NCBI GenBank assembly: GCA_004194705.1
Contig: SADC01001025.1
Coordinates: forward strand, 372,001 to 436,000
DNA from: Ditylenchus dipsaci
Lineage: Eukaryota; Nematoda; Chromadorea; Rhabditida; Anguinidae
Reading direction: 5' to 3'
DNA: 64,000 bases
Position 1 is the stretch's first letter; each line of letters opens with the position of its first letter. A model generated the notes under the pieces. It was not told where the DNA came from. It did not search any database and saw nothing but the letters and a program-made list of their open reading frames with translations. Below are positions 43,169-53,863 of this stretch, one piece after another. The translations under genes and the position numbers were made by a program.

Positions 43169-44272
43169 GCGAATTTGTAACACTTAGTTTGCAATGACGC
43201 CGAAAAATTCACAGTCCAAGGTACAGTACAAACAGCATACCGTATTTCTTCTAGCCGTGCTGCGGCGGCTATTAGAAGCATGCAATTTTTAAACATCAAG
43301 TCGTCTGTAACTTCTGTTTTTATTAACTGTTTGAGCTGCGTAAAAAGTGCCTGTTAGATTTTGAAATCCCTCGCAGCTCAAACAATAAATAAAAGGGTGG
43401 TACAGTGGACGCTCGATATAACGACGCTCGACATAACGTCCCGAAAAAAATTCTTATTTTAGCCAGACTACAGTGTATTCTCGGACTGCCATTGGATTGG
43501 ATACAAATTGTGATTGGAGACCGCAGTTGGATACAGTTGCAGTTGGATACCGCAATTGGATACAGTTGCAGTTGGATACCGCAGTTGGATACAGTTGCAG
43601 TTGCATACCGCAGTTGGATACATTTTGAATCTGATAGAATTCATTAGTAACAGAAACATTGCAAGGCCTGATCAGTGACCCGCCTGACTGATTTTTGGCC
43701 GAAAACCCTGACCCGATACCTGCCCTGGTCAATTTCAAAACCCTGACCCGGAATTTGCCAAATACTGAATTCGAAATTTCCATAAGTGCTCATTCAAAAT
43801 GAGTGTGTCGGATCAGTTTTCTAAGTACTTACCGTACTGTAAACCTTCGATTTAATGGTTTCTTGGAACCGGGCCTAGGGAACCGTTAAATTGAGCGTAT
43901 ATTTATTCATATTATTCAGACTTACAGCCAAATCGAGCGCACAGAGGGTGACCGTTAAATCGAAGGCCTGTTAAATCAAAGAATGAGGAGTCAGAAATCA
44001 CGACTAGTCAGAGAAAATAAAGCAAAATCACAATTTTTATAATTTTCCGTGTCGTGTTGTCTAGTTTGCTACTTTTACTTACTCTCTAATTTAACACTCA
44101 TGGATCCTAAACATTGTTTACCTTGTAAATCTAAATAATTTTTAGATAAGTGATATTTGAAAGATCGGAATTTTCACGAAACTATCTGCTGCAGAAGCAA
44201 AACGTGTCAAAAATGATAAAATGTCAAATAGCAGTATAAAAGCTCTTTTTAAGCATGGAAACAGTCACGAAA

Positions 44273-45902
44273 GGTTCACACTTATTTCCGCCAAACTGCT
44301 TTCCGCCAACTGCTTTCCGCCAACTATTTTCCGCCAAACTGATTTCCGCCAACTATTTTCCGCAAAGCTGATTTCCGCCAATTTTTTTTAAATAAGGGTT
44401 TTAGCCAGAATTTGGTCTATACTATTTCACTTTTCTTTCCTCTGTGTATTACCATCTTCATGTTGTTGTTTTTTCCATGGCTGAAAATTTGTTGACAAGC
44501 ACGATATTGATTATATTTTTCATAGAAAATGGCATCGATCACCAAAACGAGAAAGAGAAAAGTGCTAGCAATGTGTAATGGTTATCAAATGCGCAAAGCT
44601 GAATAATGAAGAAGAGCTGACGAAGATCAAAAAAGAAACAAGCAAATCGAAGTGGTCACATTGGAAACATGAGCGGTATTTCTTAACTATCTAATGTTTA
44701 GGGACAGTGAAATTTTTAGAAGATAACCACACAGAGCTTGACCTCTCAGAAAGGGCCAAAGAAAGTACTTCGCTGGACAAAACATGTTGATCTATTCGAC
44801 TTCGATCTTTTGCTTCTTCCCGTCCGTTCGCCCAGTCATTAGTCACTGGTGGTATGCTTTAGTGAATTAATGACTTTTATTTTTGACTTGTACCGTTTTT
44901 TGTTTTAGATTATCAATGTTGGAGAGGGCGCAATCATCTTTTATGACTCACTCCGCGGGACGGCAATTAACACTTAAAGTTGGCGAAGTAAGGGTTCTCT
45001 ATATTGTACCGATTTCAAGACCATTTTTGTAGGGTATTTCTGCAGAAATATGCTATAAAAAGAGCTGCAATGAAGTAGATCTGATGCAATGGCTTGCTTT
45101 TAGTCCAAAAATATGCTTAATATTTTGGGGTGCGGAGTAGTTGCAATTTTCAGGACATTCCAGCACAGACGAAACCATTTGATTGTAGAGTATTCATTTG
45201 CAGATATGCCGAAAGTGTATGCCGACGTGGACAGTTGAATTTCTCTCAGGTCGAAATGGAGAATGCTCGAATGAATATAGTCAAAGAAATTATCGCCCGG
45301 AAATTGTCATAGATTCTAACTTTCATTGCCTGTTATTGTTTTCTTTATGCGTACTATGGAATGTTGATTTGTTTGAGAGAATAAAATTTTACTGGAATAG
45401 GGATACAAAGCTGTGTTAGGTTTAATCACCGGGAAGCAGGGTTTGAAGGGTATGGCTTCATTGTTTTATTTTCGACTTTTTGACCAGGTTACTGCAGAGT
45501 TCGCCAAAAGTTCCAAGCTTTGAACCTTGAGAATATTGATTTCAAATCTTGTGCAAGGATAGAAACCTTGATGATCCTTGATGATCCCTGAATGAGCCTT
45601 GAATTCTCACTGAATAAACCGTTATGTAACCTCATTCTAGCCTCATGGGAAGTTTCGACATTCTTAGAAGGAAATTGCAAGGTTCGTAGAAAGTACTTGC
45701 TAGTTTCAGATTGTATCGATTTCGCATGAACATTGAAGCTTTCTATTCATTAACCTTGATTCTTAGACGACTATATTATAAATTTAAAAAAATTGGCGGA
45801 AATCAGCTTTGCGGAAAATAGTTTGGCGGAAATCAGTTTGGCGGAAAATAGTTGGCGGAAAGCAGTTGGCGGAAAGCAGTTTGGCGGAAATAAGTGTGAA
45901 CC
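44273..45902. mobile_element. GG-ended transposon with TTTCCGCCAA arms carrying a Ulp1 protease remnant
   Basis: Ends GGTTCACACTTATTTCCGCC and exact inverse, with a perfect 8-bp duplication TCACGAAA (44265-44272 and 45903-45910). Arms repeat CTGCTTTCCGCCAA words. The interior reads, on the plus strand, as parts of a Ulp1-type cysteine protease. It is nested inside the 43483-46789 element. Ulp1 domains are known cargo of several DNA-transposon groups. Confidence 0.85.
44909..45312 (+). pseudogene. Ulp1/SENP-type (C48) SUMO-protease remnant
   Basis: Two exons. 44909-44987 (acceptor TTTTAG) reads INVGEGAIIFYDSLRGTAIN, the strand that follows the catalytic His-Asp region (W.l..i....i.iyDSL.g). 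The frame then meets a TAA that a single base shift would remove. 45154-45312 (acceptor TTTCAG) reads DIPAQTKPFDCRVFICRYAE, then SVCRRGQLNFSQVEMENARM and a stop. FDCRVF corresponds to the DCG(V/M)F block with the catalytic Cys; the usual Gly is Arg. Such enzymes remove SUMO-like modifiers. The His/Asp part is not recognisable and the frame is broken, so it is probably inactive. Confidence 0.82.
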
Positions 45903-46149
45903 TCACGAAATACTAGCCAACTAGCTGAAAACTATCGAACAATAGGAACTCCCTGACGAGCTTGCATTCATTCGGACTCTTTTTTTTTAACAAATAATAT
46001 TCTTTGAACTTTATATGAATTCTATCAAATTCAAAAATGTGGTGAAATATCAATTCATGAAAGTTTTAACCCGTGACTATCAACTCGTGATAGTATATCA
46101 AATCAAAATTTAGTTCAAAATTCAAAACCAACCTTTTTTGTGGACTTAC

Positions 46150-46395
46150 ATTCGACTCGCTACAAACTGTGACTCGCTACAGTTTTTTCAAATTTGCGCC
46201 TTTTAGTACTCAGTCTAGGACACACGTTTGAGTTTGTCCTAACGCGCGCTGGCCTACCTTGCCTAAGCCTAAGGCCTAAGTTAAAAAAAAAGTTAAAAGA
46301 AAAAAAAGTTGAATAAACATGCAAAAAACAGTCAAAAAAATAAAAAAAATCAATTCTGTAGCGAGTCACAATTTGTAGCGAGTCGCAGTTTTACC
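46150..46395. repeat. GACTCGCTACA foldback with TTAGGC-bearing centre
   Basis: CGACTCGCTACAAACTGTGA on the left and TGTAGCGAGTCACAATTTGT on the right, inverted. The centre has GCCTAAGCCTAAGGCCTAA. Confidence 0.7.
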
Positions 46396-46892
46396 TTTTT
46401 TGTGATTTAAAATCGTGTAGGGAGTCCTGTTTATTTGTACCAAAATCGAAATTTCCCCAAAATAAAATTTGATCTAAGTAGACGACCACTTGGATTTGTT
46501 GGTATATGGACATACTGATGATCCAGCTACCAACATGGTCAGATGCATTACAAAAGATAGTCAAATATGCAACTTGGGTACTGCCAACTGAGTACTACCA
46601 TTTAGGTACCACTACGTATGAACTACAATCTACCACCACCGCAGTACTATAAACTATCTCCCAAACTATGTCCCAAAAATGTATCCAACTGCGGTATCCA
46701 ACTGCAACTGTATCCAACTGCGGTATCCAACTGCAAATGTATCCAACTGCGGTATCCAATCACAATTTGTATCCAACTGTGGTTTTACCGTATTCTCCAT
46801 AAAATGACGCTCGATATAACGTCCGCTCGTTATAACGTTAAATTTTGGCCGGTCCCTTGAGGGACGTTGTATCGAGCGTCGACTGTAATTAA

Positions 46893-48297
46893 TTTTGCCC
46901 CCAATTTCTGAAAATGTCCCCAAATTGCTGAAAAACGTCCCCAAATGTGAAATGTCCCAAATATTCTTAAAGGGCATGCCCGTGCGTTAAGGCGCGAACC
47001 AGCAGTTTTTTCCCGAATTTTTGCGAATCGTCCCATTTTTCACTCGTTCTGCGTCAAATTTGATATAGACGACCTTATACTGCTTTTAAAAACTAGACAG
47101 AAAACTTTAAAAATCTAGATGAGAACGAATGTGAAATTTATCGAGAAAGAAAAGAACTGCTGGTTCGCGCCTTTTCTCCCATCGGGCACAATCATGCCCC
47201 TTTAAAGGGGGGGACTTTATATACGCATCGCCTTTTGTCGAGAGTTCTAGTCCTCTGGGGGTTTTAATTTAATTTTTTAGTAAGTTTTTTGACTTTCAGG
47301 TCCAAAAATCATCGATCAATCGATTGCAACCATTTCCAGCACGGCTTTGCTGTCAGCAACTGCCTCAATTTTGCAATTTTTGGCAATGACTACCAAAATT
47401 AGAGGAAACCAGCCAAAATGATGCGTATTTAGACTAATATAGCCTGAGCCTTTACCAAATTTATTTATTTGCTCACATGTTTAGTGACTTTCTAGAGTCA
47501 GAATTTCATGGCGAACAAGATAGAAATTTTTTCACACCAAAATCACTTCCTAAAAACAAGATAGCTAGCGAAGGTTTGACCAAGGAACAATAGAGTACTA
47601 TTGAGGGGAGGATTTCGGTATTATTTAGGAATTGACTTTTATTGCGGTTTCAATTTACATTATTTTATACAACCGTATGCTGAAAATGACGGCAAGAAGC
47701 AAGGCTAGATTTTGAGTGTAAGGTTGCAAATGAGTATGTAAATTCAAATTGGGAAAACGTCAGTTCCGGGATACTACCGAAAAGTACTGGTATAGTCCTA
47801 TTGAGGACTACACCGAATTGGATGTTTTATATTTTAGCCCTAACTTTATACCAACTTTTCATCTGTATGATAGCTCAAATGAAAGCCCAGAAGCTTGGCT
47901 ACATTTTGACACTAAACTTGTAAATAAAAGGTGAAAAAAAAATAAGGTCTGCAGCCAGTGGTAGTCAAACCTGTGACCTAAGGCGATGCGTATATAAAGT
48001 TCCCCCCCCCTTTAAATGTGTCCCCGAATTTTTATTCTTCCCTATTTTTCATATTATCAGCTTCCCTAAAAAATTGGATGTGCATCCAGGGAATTTGAAC
48101 CTGAGAGTTCAAAATATTCGCATCTCCAGGTGTACCCCTGCCTTCTGCCCCCCCCCTTGAAAAATAGGGAAGAATAAAAATTTGGGGACACATTTAAGAA
48201 TATTTGGGGACATTTTTCAGCAATTTGGGGACATTTCACATTTATGGACATTTTTCAGTGAATTTGGGGACATCTTTCAGAAATTTGGGGACAGAAT
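46893..48297. repeat. AAATTTGGGGACA foldback with nested elements
   Basis: Outer arms carry GTCCCCAAATTGCTGAAAAA words on the left (46915-46965) and the inverse on the right (48178-48297). Inside are a GGGCATGCCCGTGCG element (46970-47212; inner pair GGCGCGAACCAGCAG) and an element about 47212-48013 with ends CTTTATATACGCATCGCC and inverse. The latter contains a 61-residue frame at 47749-47934 (WYSPIEDYTELDVLYFSPNF) that looks protein-like. I do not recognise it; it may be transposon-borne coding sequence. Confidence 0.62.
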
Positions 48298-48579
48298 TAA
48301 ATATTACCCTAAATAAAAACAAAAATTTCACCCCACTTGAAGTTAGGGGGTGCTTGTTGATAGGGGGATGAGGGTGACTTGTTAAAGGACCATGCTCACG
48401 GTGGTCTGGTGGTCCTCCGTGAATTCAATTTTTTCCTAAACGCCCCCACCTCCTGAAAAAAGCTACTCGGTTTTACCGCCATGTACCTCTCTGTGATTTT
48501 TATCTATCTGCTTACATTGAGCAACCCCTATTCTGCTTGTCGTTTAGACGTTATTCCTCTTTAGATCGAGCAACAAGAA

Positions 48580-51004
48580 ATGTCATTTGCAACCGATATT
48601 ATTGGATTGACGCTAAACCGGCTAATGGTGGGAATAAGAAGCCTTCCATATCCGAAAGGCCACGAAAAGAGGTAATCGTTTTTTCGGTCAGAGATTTATT
48701 TCAGTTTTGATTTTTCAGGTGTTCAAAAGACCGGCAGGAATGAGCACTGAACTTTTCCGACTCATCCAAGGGCCAAGTAATGAGGATATGCGCAATACAG
48801 TGATGGCTGACAGATCTGGTACCCCTGAATACACTACTCCAAAAGTGCTGTTTTAATTTTGTTAGAACCTCATGGCTATCTCAATGTTTTCAGTTCGCTA
48901 GGAAGAATGCAATCAAATGGACAAAGATAATGGTGATCAAACATGGGTTGAAACAAGTAGAATGGGTGCGACAGGGAGACAATTATAATACAAAAGAGAA
49001 AGCCAAAGAGGTACTTTTTCTCTCTAGTATTTCTTTGATTTTATTATAAAAGGTAGGGTTCAGTGATGTCAATAATGCCGAAAAACTGTACTACAGTTGC
49101 AAAAACTGTACTACAGTTTAGAACTGTACTACACTTTAAAAACTGTAGTACAGTTTCAAAACTGTAGTACAGTTTAAAATAGTAGTCAAAACTGTACTAC
49201 TGTTTTGAAACAGTACTACTGTTTTCAGAAAACAGTAGTACTGTTTTCAAAACAGTAGTACAGTTTTGACTACTATTTTAAACTGTACTACAGTTTTGAA
49301 ACTGTACTACAGTTTTTAAAGTGTAGTACAGTTCTAAACTGTAGTACAGTTTTTGCAACTGTAGTTTTTCGGCATTATTGACATCACTGGTAGGGTTGCA
49401 TTCGGTCGGTTAACTGATCCGGTCGGTTAACCGAAAGCCGGGTTTTTCGGCCAATAAACCGAAACCGAAAACCGGGATTAGAAAAACAGGGAAAACCAAA
49501 AACCGGGTTTAGCAAAATGCAGGTCGGTTAACGGACCGAAAAAAATTGGAAAAACCGGAATCGAAAACCGGCTTTTAAAAATACGGTTTTTTAAAACCGA
49601 CAGATCTAAAAAAACCGACCCAATGCAACCCTAATAAAAGGTATTATTTAGTTCCCTTCCTTCGACGCGCTGTCTTTCACCGATGAGGAATACATTGAGC
49701 ACCTACAGGCTGAAAATTGGACGAAGGATGAGACCAGTTATCTGATGGATCTATGCCACCTGCTCAATCTCAGGCATAATTTTCGATTAACGGACATTCT
49801 CAATTAGTCATTTTCATCCTCTTTTTGAGCACAAACCAATTTTGATTATATTAAGACTGGCTAACATAATAGTTGAAATAATAGGGTCTTGAAATTATTA
49901 GCTCAATTTAAAAAGATAACTTACCCAATTTCATCTCCTCTCCTAATTGTTGATTGATAGTGTCTCCACTGGAGACTCTCCAGCTTATTTTTTAAACACT
50001 TGAAAATCTACACATTTGCAGATGGCCAGCTATTGATAGCCACTTCCAATGCAATCAATCGGGCTTAGGTTCCACCAAAGCCATGGAAGATATGAAAGAG
50101 CGCTACTATGACGTATTCAACAAACTGAAATTGGTAAGGAATGTGATCAACGATGAACCTCCGCTAGTCTTCGATGCCGAAATGAAAAGTTGCGAAAGGA
50201 GCAGCTGATCAAACTGGCTAATAGAACTGCTGAACAGGTTTCCGTTACGATTATGTTTAGCTAGTGTTCTTACATCAGAATTTAGATCATTGAAGAGAAA
50301 GAGTTGCGGGCAGCCATTGGAACTACTAAGCAGAAGCACAAAGAGCAACAAAGGAAGACTGCTGATTTGAAGCGTCTGGTGACGGCAAATGCAAAGAAGT
50401 CAGTTCCAGCTCAAAGGTACAGTTTCAAAAATATAGGCATGACTTAGGAAGTTATTTCAGTCCTCAGCCAAGTCTATCAGCCGATTCGATTGACAGTCAG
50501 CTATCTCGTAGTATCGAAGCGATTCAAAGCCCAAATATTCGGGAGAAGAGATTTGTTGGAAGGCCTCGCTCAGTGTCCATTATTCCTAAAGTTGGCAAAG
50601 AGGTTCTAGATCAGTTGGAAGAAGAACCGGTTAGTTATTTTTTTCTACCAATAATCTATTTGATCAACAACTTCAGGCCGAAGCTCGAAGCATTTGCCAA
50701 AAGTTCAGCTCCACTCATTTTCGTAGTGAGGAGTTCTCGTTGCATTCGAGTGTTGGCATGGCTAAGACGAAAATGATTGTTGCAGGTCTTCCTCAGTGGA
50801 GTAAGAGTGAGTTTTTATTTCAATGTGCTGTGTAAAGCAAGTTCTGTCTACTTTACAGATCCAAGATCGGTTGCCACGAGAGATATGGCTGTGCTCTATG
50901 ACAAGTTTGTGTCGAATGTGGTTCTTCTGCAAGCACTCAAGAAAAGTTTGGCATTTGTTCAGGATCTACAGAAAACAAAAAACGACGAAACAGTCAATAT
51001 ATGA
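48580..51004 (+). CDS. DMAP1/SWC4 homologue (DNA methyltransferase 1-associated protein), nine exons
   Basis: Exons 48580-48671, 48719-48844, 48894-49010, 49652-49773, 50022-50237, 50286-50416, 50461-50629, 50677-50800 and 50859-51004. The parts line up with DMAP1: N-terminal MSFATDIIGL; VFKRPAGMSTELFRLI; the SANT/Myb-like region EEYIEHLQAENWTKDETSYL, then LNLRWPAID and EDMKERYYDVFNKLKLVRNV; the basic RKEQLIKLANRTAEQ; a coiled EKELRAAIGTTKQKHKEQQR; and the C-terminal helix RDMAVLYDKFVSNVVLLQAL. DMAP1 is a nuclear subunit of the NuA4 acetyltransferase and SWR1/SRCAP H2A.Z-exchange complexes. Intron 4 uses a GC donor (CAG|GCATAA), which alone restores LNLRWPA. Two single-base frame breaks occur, in exon 1 near 48610 and exon 5 near 50180, probably assembly errors. 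The nematode orthologue is called ekl-4. Confidence 0.92.
49054..49633. mobile_element. hAT-type MITE (TAGGGTTG ends) in DMAP1 intron 3
   Basis: Left TAGGGTT (interrupted by another insertion, resuming GCATTCGGTCGGTTAACTG) and right ...CCGACCCAATGCAACCCTA, flanked by a perfect 8-bp duplication ATAAAAGG (49046-49053 and 49634-49641). Arms repeat GGTCGGTTAACCGAAAACCG-type words. No coding content. Confidence 0.87.
49061..49389. mobile_element. hAT-type palindromic MITE nested in the 49054 element
   Basis: Ends CAGTGATGTCAATAATGCCG and exact inverse, flanked by GTAGGGTT on both sides (49053-49060 and 49390-49397). This is an 8-bp duplication made from the terminal bases of the host MITE. Nearly the whole element is one palindrome of AAAACTGTACTACAGTTT words that pairs with itself. 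Confidence 0.9.
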
Positions 51005-51059
51005 CTTTTGAAAGAGAAATGGTTAGTTGTGCTTTGAATGTGTTGGTTTCTATTGGGAG

Positions 51060-51065
51060 AATAAA
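51060..51065 (+). promoter_or_regulatory. Candidate polyadenylation signal (DMAP1 homologue)
   Basis: AATAAA 55 bases after the stop codon at 51002-51004; a second AATAAA follows at 51119. Confidence 0.5.
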
Positions 51066-52049
51066 TGCATTAGTGGTTCCTGTTGGACGAGAAATGTTTT
51101 GATAGTTTCTGTTTTAAGAATAAATATTAGTGTTTTTTGCCGTTTGAGAGCGGCATAACGCCGTTGCCATTGGACAAATACTTTTTGAACTGCCGTAAAA
51201 TATAGGGAGAGATCTCAGTGAGAGATCAGAGTTTTCAGTTAAAATTATTTTTGTTTATGTGGTACGGTCGTCTGTCTCGCATTTTATCGCTCGCTTTTAT
51301 TGTTATTCATTCTCTCTGTGATTCGTTTCTTTCAGTTTCGAGGGGGGTACAATGAATTTTTAGTCATAATTTGAAAAATTTAAATTGGCGCTTTTTTAAT
51401 TTCAAAGGGAAGAAGAGCTGTATAGGGAGGGAAGGGAATGAAAGGGGCGACTAATCATAGAAGGCCCACTAACAAGAAGATGTTGAACATAGTTTTAAAT
51501 ACTGGGGTCCACCGCATAAATAAACCCTGGTATGCATGTTTTTTCATGCATCCAGAGTCACTTTCGGGTGATTTGTGTCTAAGGTATGTGGGTGTGTGCA
51601 TCTCAACTCCAAGCCCCCAAGCCCCCGAAGAGGGCGCAGGGGGCTTGAGAGTTAGAGATGCGCGCACTCACTTACCTTAGACATGATTCCGAGAAGCACT
51701 CTTGATCAAAAAAATGCATATAGAGTCTCTTTTAGCCACGGCCAGGGTTCGACAAATGTGCCCTAAAGGGCACATTTCAGGGCACATCGTATTTTTGAAA
51801 AATTATGTGCCCTCGAAAAGGCACAATGTGCCCTTTTTAGGGCACATTTTTTTCGCGCCATATTTATGTGCCTTTTCAAGGAAAAATGTGCCCTTTTCTT
51901 TTTCAAAATTTTTGTTACTTTTTTTCAACCTTTTTCATTTTTTGTTTTTTACAGATTTTATTCATATTTCGGCCTATACATAGTTAAAATAACTAGCATT
52001 GAATTGTTTTGTTGATATGCAGTTGGTATACAATTGTATTACAGGTCCA

Positions 52050-52600
52050 TTAAATTTCAGCATTATTCAATTCGTCTATTTCTGGCAACATGTTTTTGAG
52101 AAATAGTGATCGCAGACATATTAGCTTTGAAATTGTTTCAGATTTCAATCGATTGCGGAGTTCTGTTGCGTTGAGGCGCAGTAGCGAAAAAGCTCTTTCG
52201 CTCGTCGCGCTTGAAGCCTGTATGGGCAAATATTTTTTAGCAACTCGAGCTAGCATAGGAAGTCTTTTTTCGAACGTCTTCCAGAATTCCAAGGTATTCA
52301 AAGAATTACTAGCCGCTAGATTATAATAGATGGCAATTTCAGCAGCTATTTCCACAGTTACAGGTTTAGCCTCAAAGTACATGCGTGAACCACTATTTTG
52401 CTGTGAATTAGGAAACACAGCGTCTTGTAAACCATCTCCTAGCAACAAAGCTTCAGCTTGGACAGCGTTTACTATGTGAAATAAATTATGAGGTTTGCTT
52501 TTATTCTGTTCTTCACCTCTTCTAAGTTCTAACGCTCAACTTTTCGGCACAAGGACGATAACTGGTTTCTTATTTGAGGGTCCACAAAAGCTGAGGAAAG
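52050..52600 (-). pseudogene. hAT transposase C-terminal half
   Basis: The minus frame (52535-52050) contains FEAKPVTVEIAAEIAIYYNL, then TLEFWKTFEKRLPMLARVAK, KYLPIQASSATSERAFSLLR and LNATELRNRLKSETISKLIC: the complete hAT dimerisation domain. Upstream, after a TGA and a change of frame, SAFVDPQIRNQLSSLCRKVE continues to about 52600. Everything N-terminal to this, including the BED finger and catalytic core, is absent. Confidence 0.88.
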
Positions 52601-52691
52601 TGCTACTTTTTATTCATCTCGGTCATTTTTTTTTTCTCAAGAGTGAATAAAGCAGCGCGAGCAATGGAGCTGCTAATGGTTGAGTCATCAT

Positions 52692-53863
52692 TAACAATAA
52701 ATTTTTTAAGCTTCTGCTTTGTATCTGCTTTGCATTTTTCATCTGTGTTGCTCTGTATGGAGTGGCCGAGAACGATGAAGTGAATAATAGTGCTTCTTCT
52801 TCAGCACAAGGTGAGCGAATATATTGAAAGCATTTGCAAAATAGTTATTTATTCATTTTTACACAATTTGGGAGGGTTGTTATAGTCCGGTAAAAGATTT
52901 GATTTTAAAGTATTAGTAAATAGTTGAAACTGAAAAATGCTATTTTTGAACGAAAAATCGTTAAACTTTCGAGTTCAACATGTTGTTTCTTTTTAAGTCA
53001 GAAAATTAAATACAGGGCTCGCCGACATGATTATTTTTTATTTGCGCCTCAAAATTTCTGCTATTTCATAGAAACTTCACCGTGTTTTACAATAGTGATA
53101 GAAATTTATTTGACATATCAACCTTTTTTTGCAAAGCAAAAAGGATAGCTTTGCAAAAAGTGTTTCAAGGCGCCCATTCAAAAAATAATCTGAGTCTACG
53201 AGCCCTGATAAAAACGTGAAAAGATGTTTTCTTAAAACAAGCAATGATAGCTTGTTAGAACATACTTTACAAAGTTTTTTTGATAATTTGTTTAAATATC
53301 TGGCACTATTCAACTTTTTTCTCTCAAACAAAATAATATGGCTTTTCAGCTAAAGGACGGCTTTCCAGTTTTGACTTTAATGAATCAAGTAAAGATGACA
53401 ATTTTTTTCAGAAAACAATGCTCTGGTTAGAGCAAAACGTAGAGCAGGTAGAGGTGGCGGTCGTAGTAACAATGGAGGCAGTGCCTCTAGTGATGGAAAC
53501 TCAAATGATCGGTGATCAGTATCTGGAGACAGTGCCAGTGAAGGCAGCAAGCCTGACAGCAAGAACAAGGGAACTGTCAAGGCTTTCATATCGGGTGGAG
53601 TATCCTCTGTTGGCACTGGTATTGCGAGTTGGGCCGTGTGAAGTGGCTTTCTACAATTAAAGGCATGGCTTAACTCAAACGCAACCCTTGTTGGTTGGCT
53701 GACTTATGGCTTAGGTGGCATGATTTTCCTCATGGCCTTGTTAATTGCTCTGTGGATGTGCATTCGCATCTGCATGCGACATGCTGCTAAGAAAAGAGCC
53801 GCTTTAAAGCAGAGAAATATAGATCTAGAAATGAGAATGCTCAATTTACATGCAAAACACTAA
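52692..53863 (+). pseudogene. Captured two-exon membrane-protein gene inside the hAT element
   Basis: Exon 1 (about 52692-52810) encodes a signal-anchor-like KLLLCICFAFFICVALYGVA, then ENDEVNNSASSSA, ending at a GTGAGC donor. Exon 2 (53412-53863, acceptor TTTCAG) joins in phase: RAKRRAGRGGGRSNNGGSAS, TGA, ...TVKAFISGGVSSVGTGIASW, TGA, ...LVGWLTYGLGGMIFLMALLI, ...RICMRHAAKKRAALKQRNI, and a stop. The design is leader, Gly/Ser/Asn-rich segment, one membrane helix and a basic tail. Two in-frame TGA codons and a lost start (GTC/ATC before the leader) indicate a pseudogene. The parent family is not recognised. Preserved splice sites show capture from genomic DNA, not from a transcript. An inverted repeat insertion fills the intron (about 52990-53240). 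Confidence 0.6.

Larger units (their letters stand above)
43483..46789. mobile_element. GG-ended foldback with GGATACAGTTGCAGTT arms, 8-bp duplication
   Basis: Ends GGACTGCCATTGGATTGGAT and an inverse ending CAACTGTGGTTTTACC, flanked by a perfect 8-bp repeat GTATTCTC (43475-43482 and 46790-46797). Arms are tandem TTGGATACCGCAGTTGGATA-type words. It contains another element (44273-45902), a TTCGATTTAA-type MITE fragment (about 43840-43990) and a CTCGCTACA palindrome (46150-46395). Confidence 0.82.
43403..46884. mobile_element. TA-flanked MITE split by a larger insertion
   Basis: Left end CAGTGGACGCTCGATATAAC and right end TATCGAGCGTCGACTG, with TA on both sides (43401-43402 and 46885-46886). 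The original MITE is only about 170 bp; the rest is the 3.3-kb element inserted at 43483. This gives a clear order: MITE first, then the 43483-46789 element, then the Ulp1-bearing element inside it. Confidence 0.78.

Noticed and set aside
43405..43783. Repetitive frames with LDTVAV/YPTAVSNC words on both strands
   Set aside because: Translations of the GGATACAGTTGCAGTT arm; the mirror frames appear at 46618-46977.
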